Part shown: piece by piece, positions 7,918 to 17,194 of the stretch | Numbering within the stretch: position 1 is the first letter of the stretch | How the letters are laid out: every line of letters starts with the position of its first letter | NCBI GenBank assembly: GCA_028994555.1 | Contig: JARDVN010000001.1 | Coordinates: 806,001-870,000, forward strand | DNA from: Citrobacter amalonaticus | GTDB taxonomy: Bacteria; Pseudomonadota; Gammaproteobacteria; Enterobacterales; Enterobacteriaceae | Reading direction: 5' to 3' | DNA: 64,000 bases | Position numbers and translations under genes: made by a program | The notes under the pieces: generated by a model | What the model saw: the letters and a program-made list of their open reading frames with translations, nothing else | What the model was told of the DNA's origin: nothing | Database searches by the model: none

Positions 7918-9272
7918 GAACATTTTCCCCTTTTGGCTTAGCGGATTTACCGTTGACGAACCACGCTAGTGCGGCAACAAAAACAATGAACAAGGCAACA
8001 AACAGCCAGTTATTCTGGAAGGCGTGGCCCAGGACGAGGCCAGAGCTGATAACGTCTGAATCGCTGAACGTGACGCCGGTAAAACCGTAAGTTTCCAGCA
8101 TCGGCACCAGAATCGCTGGCAGGAAGGTGATGAACAAACCGTGAACCACACCCCCAATCATCGCGCCGCGACGACCGCCCAGCGCATTGCCAAAGACGCC
8201 CGCCGTCCCCCCCGGCGAAGAAGTTGGTTAGCAAACCCGGTAGAATCATCGCCAGACCAAACATCGGGAAGACCAGCATGCCGATGATGGAACCGACGGT
8301 TGTCGCCAGGAATCCGACAATCACTGCGTTGGGTGCATAAGGGAACAGAACCGGACAATCCAGCGCAGGCTTAGCGTCCGGGACGATACGCATGGCGATA
8401 CCGCGAAACGCCGGAACCAGTTCGTTGAGCAATAAGCGTACGCCGCTGTAGAGCACGAAGACGCCAGCTACAAACTGAATGGACTGCATGAAGGCAAACA
8501 TCAGGTAGTTAACACCGCCGGAAAACTGAGCGATATATTCCGGACCCGCCGCCAGCGCCGGAATGAGGTACATCGGCACCATCACGACCGCCATGGCGAG
8601 ATAAGTATCCTGTAAGAACTTGAAGTTATCAGGTAACTCAAGATCTTCCGTGGAGCGAGACCCTTTGCCTACCACTTTAGCCACTGCGGCCTGGACCAGA
8701 TAACCAATGGTGCAGAAATGTCCCAGCGCCACATCATCCGAGCCGGTAATGCGTCTGACCACCGGTTGCGCCAGCGCAGGCATCAATACCGCCATCACGC
8801 CGCCAAAAATCCCACCGGTTAAAATCAGCGGCAGTCCGGTGAGGCCTGATTTATAGCCAATAACCGCGCCAATGGTCGCCATCCACAATAACGCCTGTCC
8901 GGTCAGGAAGATGTATTTCAGCGGTGTCAGGCGCGCAATAATGATATTGACGGCAAAAATCACCATGAGCGTTAACGCCACTTCCGAACCCAGTTCACGG
9001 TTCGCTAACCCGGCAATGGCGGCCACATCGGTAATATAGCCCTTCATGCCAAATCCCTGAGTAAAAATATCGTTCAGGAAGGTCAGCGTGGCGACAATAA
9101 TATTAATGCCAGCCATCATGATTAAAAAACCAAGCAGCGTTTTAAACGTGCCTTCTGCGGTTTTCCCCGGCGATTTCTTTTGCAGGATCAGACCGAGCAT
9201 CGCGATAAAAGCAATTAATATCGATGCCTGCCCGAGCAAATCTTTAACGATGAATTCAACGATACTATTCAT
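7904..9272 (-). CDS. PTS EIIC permease, ascorbate (UlaA)/SgcC-like superfamily (frame broken once)
   Basis: Inner-membrane sugar channel with about ten hydrophobic segments. It shows the pattern of the ascorbate-galactitol EIIC superfamily, for example LDCPVLFPYAPNAVIVGFL, which aligns with the matching UlaA segment, and an N-terminal LILQKKSPGKTAEGTFKTLLG. An insertion in the C7 run at 8207-8213 breaks the frame; correction restores NFFAGGTAGVFGNALGG and about 455 residues. It overlaps EIIB by eight bases and the aldolase by 14, so translation is coupled. The substrate is unknown. A downstream PFK and aldolase argue for a hexose or hexitol rather than ascorbate. Confidence 0.82.
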
Positions 9273-9579
9273 AATCGGCTACCTTCAGATTCCGCTCTTT
9301 TAAAAACGCGACGATCTTAGCTTCAATTTCGTCTTTGTCCGTGAGCTTATTCAGTACCACAACCCGTTTAATTTCTTCTTCACTGGCATCCGCCGTTAAG
9401 ATGTCAGCAAAGGTTTTTTGCGTCAGGATCATGTCAGATTTAAACGCGCCTGCTTCGGATACCGTGGTATGTTCGATATGCGCAGGAATTTCCAGTTTCT
9501 TTAAAACCGCTTTCGCCGTCATTTCAATAGCAAAACTTGAACCGAGGCCGCAGCCACATACGCAAAGAATTTTCAGCAT
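9265..9579 (-). CDS. PTS EIIB component
   Basis: Small cytoplasmic phosphotransfer protein (104 residues). It starts with MLKILCVCGCGLGSSFAIEM, where the first Cys of the CGCGLGSS loop is the expected phosphocysteine of lactate/ascorbate/galactitol-type EIIB proteins. The start at 9579 is supported by a GAGGAG site eight bases upstream. A start five codons earlier is open but lies across that site. It passes phosphate from EIIA to the sugar in EIIC and overlaps the EIIC gene by eight bases. Confidence 0.88.
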   Translation of the reverse strand: MLKILCVCGCGLGSSFAIEMTAKAVLKKLEIPAHIEHTTVSEAGAFKSDMILTQKTFADILTADASEEEIKRVVVLNKLTDKDEIEAKIVAFLKERNLKVADYE

Positions 9580-9590
9580 GTAAGGTCTCC

Positions 9591-10573
9591 TCAAATAATA
9601 TTGAGTTGTTTGGCAAGTTTGTAATGATGTCCTTCTGTATCGACCAGACGTTTTTTCATACTTACGAGATCAATCGGAATAGGTTTATTGCTTTGATTAA
9701 TAATAATTGCTTTATTTTTCATCCCTGACTGAATGCACCGAACCACTTCGCTCGCCATAATGGTGCCCTGATAAATTTCTTCACAGGTCGGATCGCCATT
9801 ACGTAAACCGTAACCGACAATGGTTTTCCGAATTCGCTCGCCGATACGCGGTTCGAGTTGTTTAATCATGGTATCAATCGCCCCCCTGAAAACCGGGGGG
9901 AATATTCTCTGGTGTAGCCTTCTGAGCACAGAATTATCACGCTGTTCTGGACGGCCAGTTTTTGCTTTACCCGTTCTGCTAAAGCTTCAAGCGACATCTG
10001 GGACTCTGGAATCAGGGCGATATCTGCATTGCATTTAATCGCAGATTGCAGGGTTAATTCGCCACAATAGCCACCCAATAACTCCACCATAAACACGCGA
10101 CCGGGTAGCGCTCTGCCCGTATTTCGTAAACGAGAAACCTCCTTAATAATCTGTTCGCAGGCAGTCGAAAAACCAATCGTATAATGACTACCGTAAACAT
10201 CATTATCGATAGTCATGCCCACGCCAAAACAATTAATATCAAATTCGCTCAGGGTATTGAGAAACTGTAAACTGCCGTCGCCGCCGGCCATAATCAGTAC
10301 ATCAATGTGCAGCGACTTGAGTTTTCTGGCGATCGTTTCATATTCGCTACGCTGCAATTTACGGGTTGTTCTTCCCGAGGTAATAATGGGTATCGCCGCA
10401 ATGGAAAAATCGACCAAATCACGCCACGCCACGTCATGGTGATTTTTCTCCAGCAAACCGGGGATCCCACCATTGAATAAGGTAATTTTTGCATCCGCGA
10501 GTCTGGCGATCTGGAATATAAAGTTATTAATTCCAGAAACATCGCCACCACTAATGACAATACCAATTTTCAT
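9591..10573 (-). CDS. PfkA-family 6-phosphofructokinase-like sugar-phosphate kinase (frame broken twice)
   Basis: First gene of the PTS operon. The N-terminus MKIGIVISGGDVSGINNFI and the MAGGDGS and TIDNDVYG motifs are those of the ATP/PPi phosphofructokinase superfamily; the TIDND loop carries the catalytic Asp. Two insertions, in the G6 run 9895-9900 and the C6 run 9881-9886, shift the frame; removing both restores EYSPGFQGAIDTMIKQLEP and about 326 residues, near the E. coli PfkA length. ATG 10573 has a GGAGG site. The likely role is adding the second phosphate to a PTS-delivered ketose-6-phosphate for the downstream aldolase. That a PTS operon carries its own PfkA-type enzyme is unusual; PfkB types are commoner. 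Confidence 0.8.
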
Positions 10574-11056
10574 TGCGTTTCCTCCGAAGCACCCGTGGAA
10601 ACATTTTTCCCTGACTTCAAGCCTGTTATTTGCAATGAAGATCACATTATGATGATAAATTCCGTAGCGCGGAATATTGACAGGATGATTACATGGTTGT
10701 TTTTTGTGACTAACATCTCATTTTTAGAGGGTGCATTCGCGAGGCATCCATTTTTAATTTCGTTAATTATCATTGCGTTAATTGACACAGAAATCTTTTC
10801 TTTTAAGCGGTTGTCTTCCGCTTCCTGCATCGATGTTATGAAAAGAGAGAAATGTGAGAAATATCGCATTTTTTTGCGACCGGGAGGTTTATTTACGCCT
10901 TATTTCGTTCTGCCTCACTTTGCAAACTGTGGGCTTGCGCACAAAGCCTGTTGATGCTTAGCCCACATTATGTCACTCCGCTCAGACATATTGCCGCTCA
11001 TCACAACACGGTCTCCTCGTTAAAATCTTCATAACGCGTTTTAACGGAGTTCCTTT
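10574..11056. promoter_or_regulatory. Divergent promoter region of two PTS operons with CRP-like sites
   Basis: This 483-base gap separates the minus-strand PTS/PFK operon from frvA. It holds a near-consensus CRP site, AAATGTGA-N6-TCGCATTT at 10850-10871. A second symmetric site TGTGG-N6-GCACA lies at 10928-10943. A weaker half-match is near 10626-10645. AT-rich stretches around 10640-10700 and 10740-10800 could hold the minus-strand promoter. I find no credible gene here; the open frame at 10595-10954 has no family signal or ribosome site. CRP control of both operons is inferred from these matches. Confidence 0.65.
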
Positions 11057-11503
11057 ATGTCCATGCTCACAACACGTTGCCTTGATCTGAATATTCAGGG
11101 CAACAGTCCTTATTCCATTCTTAAACAACTTGCGGAAATGGCCTTTCGCAATGGCGCCATCACCGACCGACAGGTGTTTCTACAGACGCTTTTGATGCGG
11201 GAAAAACTCCACTCCACCGGATTTGGCTCAGGCGTCGCCGTGCCGCATGGCAAAAGCGACTGTGTAAAACATCCCTTTGTTCTGTTCGCCCGTCACGCTC
11301 AGGGCGTTGACTGGCGCGCCAGCGATGGCGAAGTCGTCAATTGTTGGATCTGCCTCGGCGTACCGCAATCCGGTGAAGACGCTCAGGTTCAAATCATCGG
11401 CACCCTGTGTCGCAAAATCATCCATCAGGATTTCATCAATCAACTGAAACAAGGCGATGCCACTCAGGTGCTGACCTTGTTAAATCAGACCCTAACCTCA
11501 TAA
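11057..11503 (+). CDS. frvA: PTS EIIA component, FrvA-like
   Basis: Phosphocarrier EIIA of the fructose-mannitol type, 148 residues, the E. coli FrvA length. The active-site His lies in GSGVAVPHGKSDCV. A GGAG site precedes ATG 11057. It is the first gene of frvABXR, which in E. coli is a cryptic fructose-like PTS locus; here it also stands between the fdhD side and the rhamnose genes. The transported sugar is not known for any FrvAB system. Confidence 0.88.
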   Translation: MSMLTTRCLDLNIQGNSPYSILKQLAEMAFRNGAITDRQVFLQTLLMREKLHSTGFGSGVAVPHGKSDCVKHPFVLFARHAQGVDWRASDGEVVNCWICLGVPQSGEDAQVQIIGTLCRKIIHQDFINQLKQGDATQVLTLLNQTLTS

Positions 11504-11513
11504 GGAAGCGGCT

Positions 11514-12961
11514 ATGGAGTCATCCTTACGTTTAGTGGCGATCACCAACTGCCCTGCCGGTATCGCTCATACTTACATGGTGGCGGAAGCGCTGGAGCAA
11601 AAAGCGCGCTCGCTCGGATATACGATAAAAGTCGAAACCCAGGGTTCAAGCGGTGTCGAAAACCGACTGACTCAGGATGAAATTGCCGCGGCCGATTACG
11701 TGATTTTAGCCACCGGTCGGGGATTAAGCGGTGAAGATCGGGCGCGATTTGCCGGGAAAAAAGTCTATGAGATAGCCATTGCGCAGGCGCTGAAAAATAT
11801 CGACCTCATTTTCACGCAATTACCGTCACACTCTCAGCTTTTTGCCACCGACAACGGCGTAAAACTCGGTAAGCAGGATGTCCCGCAAGGCAGCGTCATG
11901 AGCCATTTGATGGCGGGGGGTTTCCGCCGCGCTACCGTTTGTGATCGGTGGCGGTATTCTGGTTGCCATCGCCAATATGCTGGTGCAGTTCGGCTTACCG
12001 TATACCGATATGTCGAAAGGTGCGCCGTCATTTTCCTGGATTGTCGAATCCATCGGTTATCTGGGCTTCACCTTTATGATCCCGATTATGGGGGGCCTAC
12101 ATCGCAGGGTCGATTGCTGACAAACCCGCATTCGCCCCGGCATTCCTGGTCTGTTATCTGGCTAACGATAAAGGATTGCTCGGCACCCAGTCTGGCGCCG
12201 GTTTTCTCGGCGCGGTAGTACTTGGCCTGGCAATCGGTTATTTCGTGCTGTGGTTTCGCAAAGTGCGTCTCGGCAAAGCGCTTCAACCGCTGCTGGGATC
12301 AATGCTAATTCCGTTTGTCACACTGCTGGTATTTGGCGTACTGACCTATTACGCCATCGGCCCGGTCATGTCAGACATCATGAGTGGCCTGTTGCATTTT
12401 CTGAATACGATCCCACCCTCCATGAAAATGGGCGCAGCCTTTCTCGTTGGCGCGATGCTGGCATTTGATATGGGTGGACCTATCAACAAAACCGCCTGGT
12501 TCTTCTGTTTCTCACTGCTGGAAAAACATATTTACGACTGGTACGCCATTGTCGGCGTCGTCGCGCTGATGCCGCCCGTCGCGGCAGGCATTGCCACGTA
12601 TCTGACGCCAAAACTGTTTACCCAACAGGAAAAGGCTGCTGCCAGCAGCGCCATTGTCGTCGGTGCCACCGTCGCCACCGAACCCGCGATTCCCTATGCG
12701 CTGGCCGCACCGCTGCCGATGATCACCGCCAATACGCTCGCCGGTGGAATTACCGGCATGCTGGTGATCGCCTTCGGAATCAAACGTCTCGCGCCGGGAT
12801 TGGGTATCTTCGACCCGCTGATCGGCCTGATGTCTCCGGTCGGTTCCTTTTATCTGGTGTTGGCTATCGGTCTGGCACTGAATATTGCGTTGATTATCAT
12901 CCTGAAAGGGTTATGGCTGAAGCGGAAAGCCGCACAACAGGAGCGTGCAAATGAACAGTGA
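11514..12961 (+). CDS. frvB: PTS EIIBC component, FrvB-like (frame broken twice)
   Basis: Fusion of a fructose-type EIIB domain (residues 1-105, phosphocysteine in ITNCPAGIAHTYMVAEALE) and an EIIC membrane domain with about nine hydrophobic helices, including AAFLVGAMLAFDMGGPINK and VVGATVATEPAIPYALAAP. Two insertions, in the G6 runs 11915-11920 and 12090-12095, break it; correction restores MAGVSAALPFVIGGG and FMIPIMGAYIAGSIAD. The corrected length of about 481 residues matches E. coli FrvB (483). It begins ten bases after frvA and overlaps frvX by 11 bases. It should import and phosphorylate an unidentified sugar. Confidence 0.88.
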
Positions 12962-14021
12962 ATTACTTCAACAGCTTTGCGAAGCCAGCGCCGTCAGCGG
13001 TGATGAGCAGGACGTTCGCACGATCCTCATCAAGACGCTGGAACCCTGTGTGGATGACATCACCTTTGATGGCCTCGGCAGCGTTATCGCCCGCAAAGGT
13101 CATCGTGGGCCTAAGGTTGCGGTCGTCGGCCATATGGATGAAGTTGGCTTTATGGTCACCCATATCGACGACTGCGGTTTTCTGCGCTTCACAACGATTG
13201 GCGGTTGGTGGAATCAGTCGATGCTGAACCATCGGGTCACTGTCCGCACTCGTAAAGGCAGTAAAATCCCGGGCGTTATCGGCTCCGTTGCGCCACATGC
13301 ACTGACCGAAAAGCAAAAACAACAGCCGCTGACCTTTGACGAAATGTTCATTGATATTGGCGCGAACAGCCGCGAAGAAGTGGAAACTCGCGGCATTGCA
13401 ATCGGTGATTTCATTAGCCCGGAAGCAAACTTTGCCCGTTGGGGCGAAGATAAAATTGTGGGCAAAGCGCTGGATAACCGTGTTGGTTGCGCCCTGATGG
13501 TAGAACTTTTGCAGTCCGTCGATAATCCAAATATCACCCTATACGGCGTGGGTAGCGTGGAGGAAGAAGTGGGGCTGCGCGGCGCGCAAACCTCTGCAGA
13601 ACATATCAAACCCGATGTGGTTATCGTCCTGGATACCGCCGTGGCGGGCGATGTGCCCGGTATCGACAGTATTAAGTATCCCCTGAAACTGGGCGACGGT
13701 CCTGGGCTTATGCTGTTTGATAAGCGTTATTTCCCTAATCAAAAACTGGTCGCCGCATTAAAAGCCAGCGCGGCAAGCAGCGATTCTCCTTTGCAGTTTT
13801 GCACCATGAAAACCGGAGCGACGGACGGCGGGCGTTATAATGTGATGGGCGGCGGGCGTCCCGTTGCGGCGCTCTGTTTACCTACGCGTTATCTGCATGC
13901 CAACAGCGGCATGATTTCCGCAAAGGATTATGACGCGATGTTTACCTTAGTGCGTGAACTGCTTATGTCATTTACTGCCGAAAACATCAGCACGTTAACT
14001 GATTTTCGCCAGGTGATCTGA
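12951..14021 (+). CDS. frvX: M42-family metallo-aminopeptidase/glucanase-like protein FrvX
   Basis: Cytoplasmic di-metal enzyme of peptidase family M42, 356 residues as in E. coli. Metal and catalytic residues sit in VVGHMDEVGFMV (His, Asp), KALDNRVGC (bridging Asp), VEEEVGLRGAQ (Glu pair), LDTAVAGD (Asp) and ATDGGRYNVM. ATG 12951 is chosen because an AGGAG site lies eight bases upstream. The gene overlaps frvB and shares one base with frvR. Family members are tetrahedral aminopeptidases, though FrvX was once named an endoglucanase. Its place in a PTS operon hints at a glycopeptide or amino-sugar conjugate as substrate, which is speculative. Confidence 0.9.
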   Translation: MNSELLQQLCEASAVSGDEQDVRTILIKTLEPCVDDITFDGLGSVIARKGHRGPKVAVVGHMDEVGFMVTHIDDCGFLRFTTIGGWWNQSMLNHRVTVRTRKGSKIPGVIGSVAPHALTEKQKQQPLTFDEMFIDIGANSREEVETRGIAIGDFISPEANFARWGEDKIVGKALDNRVGCALMVELLQSVDNPNITLYGVGSVEEEVGLRGAQTSAEHIKPDVVIVLDTAVAGDVPGIDSIKYPLKLGDGPGLMLFDKRYFPNQKLVAALKASAASSDSPLQFCTMKTGATDGGRYNVMGGGRPVAALCLPTRYLHANSGMISAKDYDAMFTLVRELLMSFTAENISTLTDFRQVI

Positions 14022-15772
14022 TGCTCAATGAACGCCAGTTAACGCTCGTCGATCTGCTTGAACAACAGCCCTGTTCGCTGAACGAGCTGGCGCGGCAAAC
14101 TGGCGTGTCGGGTAGAACGATCCTGCGTGATATTGATTATCTTAACTTTACGCTCAGCGGTAAGGCCCGCATCCAGCCTGGTGGCAGTGCGGGTTATCAA
14201 CTGGACATTATTGACCGGCGTAGCTTTTTCCAGCTTCTGCAACGCCATGATAACGACGATCGCTTGCTGGCGTTCTTGCTGTTGAATACGTTTACTCCCC
14301 GCGTCCAGTTGGCCGCTTCGCTTAACCTGCCCGAAACCTGGGTTGCCGATCGCCTGTCCCGACTGAAGCAACGCTACGAACGGGCATTTTGTCTTTCCAG
14401 TCGCCCGGGCGTAGGCCATTTCATTGATGAGCCTGAGGAAAAACGCATTATTCTGCTGGCGAATCTGCTCAAAAAAAGACCCGTTGTTAATTCCGCTACC
14501 CGGCGTGACGCGAGACACTGTCGAACGACTTAACAGCGCATGCGAACCTCTTCTTGCTGAGTTCCCACTGACGTCGGGAGAATACCTCGCAAGTCTGGTG
14601 CTGGCGGTCTACGCACTGCGTAATCAACTCTCGGGCACATGGCCGGAATGTCGACAGACATCGCTAAAAAAATGCCGTAGAACAGGGCGGGATCTATCTT
14701 GGCGAGAACGCGTTCAAAACGCTACACGGGCTACTGGATAAACAGCAACAACAGGCTATGACCCTGTCTGCTGAAACCGTGATTGCGTTGCTACAACGCG
14801 TTCCTGGTGTGGCCACCTTGAACATTATCGATACGCAACTGGTTGAAAATATCACGGGTCATCTGCTGAGATGCGTTTCAGCCCCCCGTTTGGGTACCGG
14901 AACATCGCCAGAGCAGCATGAACAACCTGAAAGCCGCCTGGCCGACGGCGTTCGATATGAGCCTGCGATTCATTGCTCTTTTGCGTGAACAACTTACGAT
15001 TCCATTGTTCGACAGCGATCTGATCGGACTTTACTTTGCCTGCGCGCTGGAACGGCATCAAAATGAGCGTCACCCCATCATTTTGTTATCCGATCAGAAT
15101 GCGATTGCCACCATTAACCAGCAGGCCATCGAGCGTGACGTATTGAGTTGTCGGGTGATGATCGCGCGGACTCCCGGTGAGCTGCATGCAATAAGTCAGG
15201 AGGTCGAGCCGCTATTGATCGTCAATAACAGCCATTATTTACTGGACGACTCATTAAAAAATGTCCTGACAATTAAAAATATCATTTCTGCCGCCGGCAC
15301 CGAGCAAATCAAAAGCTTCCTTGCGACCGCGTTTATTCGCCAACAACCGGAGCGCTTCTTTTCAGAACCGGGGAGTTTTCACTACCTGAATACTCCAGAC
15401 GAAACCTGGCATAGCATTACCCGTCAGATTTGCGCCCAACTCGTGGCGCAGCAACATATCACCTGCGATGAGGCACAGCGTATCTGCGCCCGTGAAGACG
15501 AAGGTGAAAACCTGATTGTGAATCATCTGGCGATCCCCCACTGCTGGGGCGAGCAGGCGCGTCGCTTTCGCGGATTTTTCATCACTCTGGCCTCTCCCGT
15601 TCAGGTGAATAACGAACCGGTCAGCCATGTGTTAATTGCCTGCGCCGCCGCGGACGCACACCATGAATTAAAAATTTTCAGCTATCTGGCAAGCGTATTA
15701 TGCAGCCATCCGGCAGAAACCATTTGTGGGTTAACTGGCTATGACGCGTTTATCGCGCTACTAAAGCAGTAA
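14021..15772 (+). CDS. frvR: PRD/EIIA-domain transcriptional regulator FrvR (frame broken three times)
   Basis: Transcription activator or antiterminator of the BglG/MtlR class. The N-terminus has a helix-turn-helix (LNELARQTGVSGRTILRDIDY), then PRD domains, and a C-terminal fructose-type EIIA-like domain with a candidate phospho-His in VNHLAIPHCWGEQ. Three insertions break it: the A7 runs 14471-14477 and 14666-14672 and the C6 run 14882-14887. Correcting them restores LKKDPLLIPLPG, TSLKNAVEQGGIYLGEN and RCVSAPVWVPEHRQ, and gives 582 residues, exactly the E. coli FrvR length. It should sense the frv PTS phosphorylation state. It shares one base with the frvX stop and is the last gene of the operon. 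Confidence 0.88.
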
Positions 15773-15782
15773 CGACAGAAAC

Positions 15783-15806
15783 AAAAAAAGCGCCTCAAGG
15801 GCGCTC
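15783..15806. terminator. Bidirectional terminator between frvR and the DUF1471 gene
   Basis: An A7 run, then AGCGCC-TCAA-GGGCGCT and CTTTC. Read on the minus strand it ends in seven U residues, a strong terminator for the DUF1471 gene; on the plus strand the tail is weaker. Confidence 0.8.
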
Positions 15807-15826
15807 TTTCGACAATGGAGATGAAC

Positions 15827-16039
15827 TTATTTCAGCAGTTCCGCCGTCATGTGCACGCGGTTGCCGGTGTAAGCCTGGGTGATTTTGTAAGAGCTTGCGC
15901 CAGCCTGTTCCGCCTGTGCGGCGATTTTCGCTTCAGTGCTTTCCAGGGTCGACCCGGTTGCCGTTACGGACTGGGCAGCGAAAGAACCGAAAGAGGTAGC
16001 GAGAGCGATAACTGCGACAAAAGTTTTGATGCTTTTCAT
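15827..16039 (-). CDS. DUF1471 (YhcN/BhsA-type) small periplasmic protein
   Basis: A 70-residue secreted protein. It has an N-terminal signal peptide (MKSIKTFVAVIALATSFGSFA, likely cut after FA) and one DUF1471 domain ending RVHMTAELLK, a fold shared with the stress proteins BhsA, McbA and YhcN. These proteins respond to stress, biofilm or copper, but the role of this paralogue is unknown. It occupies the place where E. coli carries yiiG, beside fdhD, and is monocistronic with its own promoter region and terminator. Confidence 0.8.
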   Translation of the reverse strand: MKSIKTFVAVIALATSFGSFAAQSVTATGSTLESTEAKIAAQAEQAGASSYKITQAYTGNRVHMTAELLK

Positions 16040-16167
16040 GATGTAAACCCTTTAACTTAGTTGTTTGAGTAAGGCACCGTGCCTTGATGTGATAAATCAT
16101 AGGCCGTTACTCAGACAACTAAAAGCGGAAGGATTTGCCCATCTTATTCAAATAAACTGAAAATAAA

Positions 16168-17005
16168 TCACTCAGCGATTAAACGCTGCGGATGAGTATA
16201 AATGGTCGCCCTGCCCGGTTTGCAGAAACCCACCAGCGTCAGGTTACAGCGCTCAGCGACTTCCACCGCCAGCGTGGTGGCCGCAGAAACGGCAAACAGG
16301 ATCTCGATACCGCACATTGCGGACTTTTGTACCATCTCATAACTCGCACGACTGGATACCAGCGCCGCCCCCCGCCATCCAGCTTTCGCCTTCTGCGGCG
16401 CGACGCCCCAGCAGTTTGTCCAGCGCGACGTGACGCCCAACGTCTTCATGTCCGCCCGCCAGTTCGCCCGATGGCAGCACCCATGCCGCAGCGTGCGTAC
16501 ACCCGGTAAGTTGCCCCACCGGCTGGTAATCCTTCAGATGCCGTAGCGCGTGGTCGAGATTTGCGAGGTTAAAGGTCTGGGTGAACGGCAGCGGCTGCAC
16601 CGGTTTACCGATATCATTGAGCTGCTCAACGCCACACACGCCACAGCCGGTGCGTCCGGCCAGCGCGCGACGACGTTCTTTCAGCCCCATAAAACGGCGA
16701 CTGGAAAGTTCGATCTGGACTTCAAGGCCGTTACAGGAGGGGACAACATCCATACCATAGATCTCGCGCGGGCTGTCAATAATGCCCTCGGAGAGGGAGA
16801 AACCGACCGCAAAGTGGTGCAGATCCTTCGGCGAGGCCATCATCACAACATGGGAAATGCCATTGTAGACCAGCGCAACGGGCACCTCTTCAGCCACCTC
16901 ATCCGGCTGAGGATGTTGCAAGTCCTCACGCTTCCACAGGTTAACCTGGCGAGAGCTTGTGACATTTATCACATTTCCGACTTCTTCTGGATGTATCTTA
17001 TTCAC
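16168..17005 (-). CDS. fdhD: Formate dehydrogenase sulfurtransferase FdhD (frame broken once)
   Basis: Transfers sulfur from IscS to the molybdenum cofactor of formate dehydrogenases, which they need for activity. The conserved Cys pair lies in [13 protein letters not shown], and [20 protein letters not shown] is typical FdhD. A one-base insertion in the C6 run at 16368-16373 breaks it; correction restores [18 protein letters not shown] and about 278 residues, the E. coli length. It is divergent from fdoG, whose product it matures. Confidence 0.95.
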
Positions 17006-17098
17006 TTTCTTTTAACCGTATAAGAACACACGTACCAACATTGTGGTATTCTGTCACAACCCCAGGCAGGACGCCGGGAAATTGACCCAATTCTGGAC

Positions 17099-17120
17099 CT
17101 TTGCGGTCCTGTCCGCAAAG
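17099..17120 (+). promoter_or_regulatory. Leader hairpin upstream of fdoG
   Basis: A perfect 8-base inverted repeat CTTTGCGG-N6-CCGCAAAG is followed by an A-rich stretch, about 75 bases before the fdoG start. A CRP-like TGTGG-N6-GTCAC lies further up near 17041-17056. A similar hairpin stands, as I recall, in the E. coli fdoG leader, which suggests a conserved mRNA structure; its function is unknown. Confidence 0.5.
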
Positions 17121-17194
17121 AAAAATAACAACCACTTTCTGAACATTCGGCACGAATGTGAAAGAGAAGTGACAATGTCGAAAAGGAGCAAACC

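Noticed and set aside
10595..10954. A plus-strand 119-codon frame in the promoter region upstream of frvA
   Set aside because: No ribosome site, no family signal, odd composition, and it lies over CRP-like sites.
14021..15772. Programmed frameshifting at A7 runs in frvR and yihX and at the T7 (A7 on the coding strand) runs in typA
   Set aside because: The correction is always deletion of one base, the runs are not accompanied by the usual stimulatory structure, and the same pattern affects C and G runs in unrelated genes.
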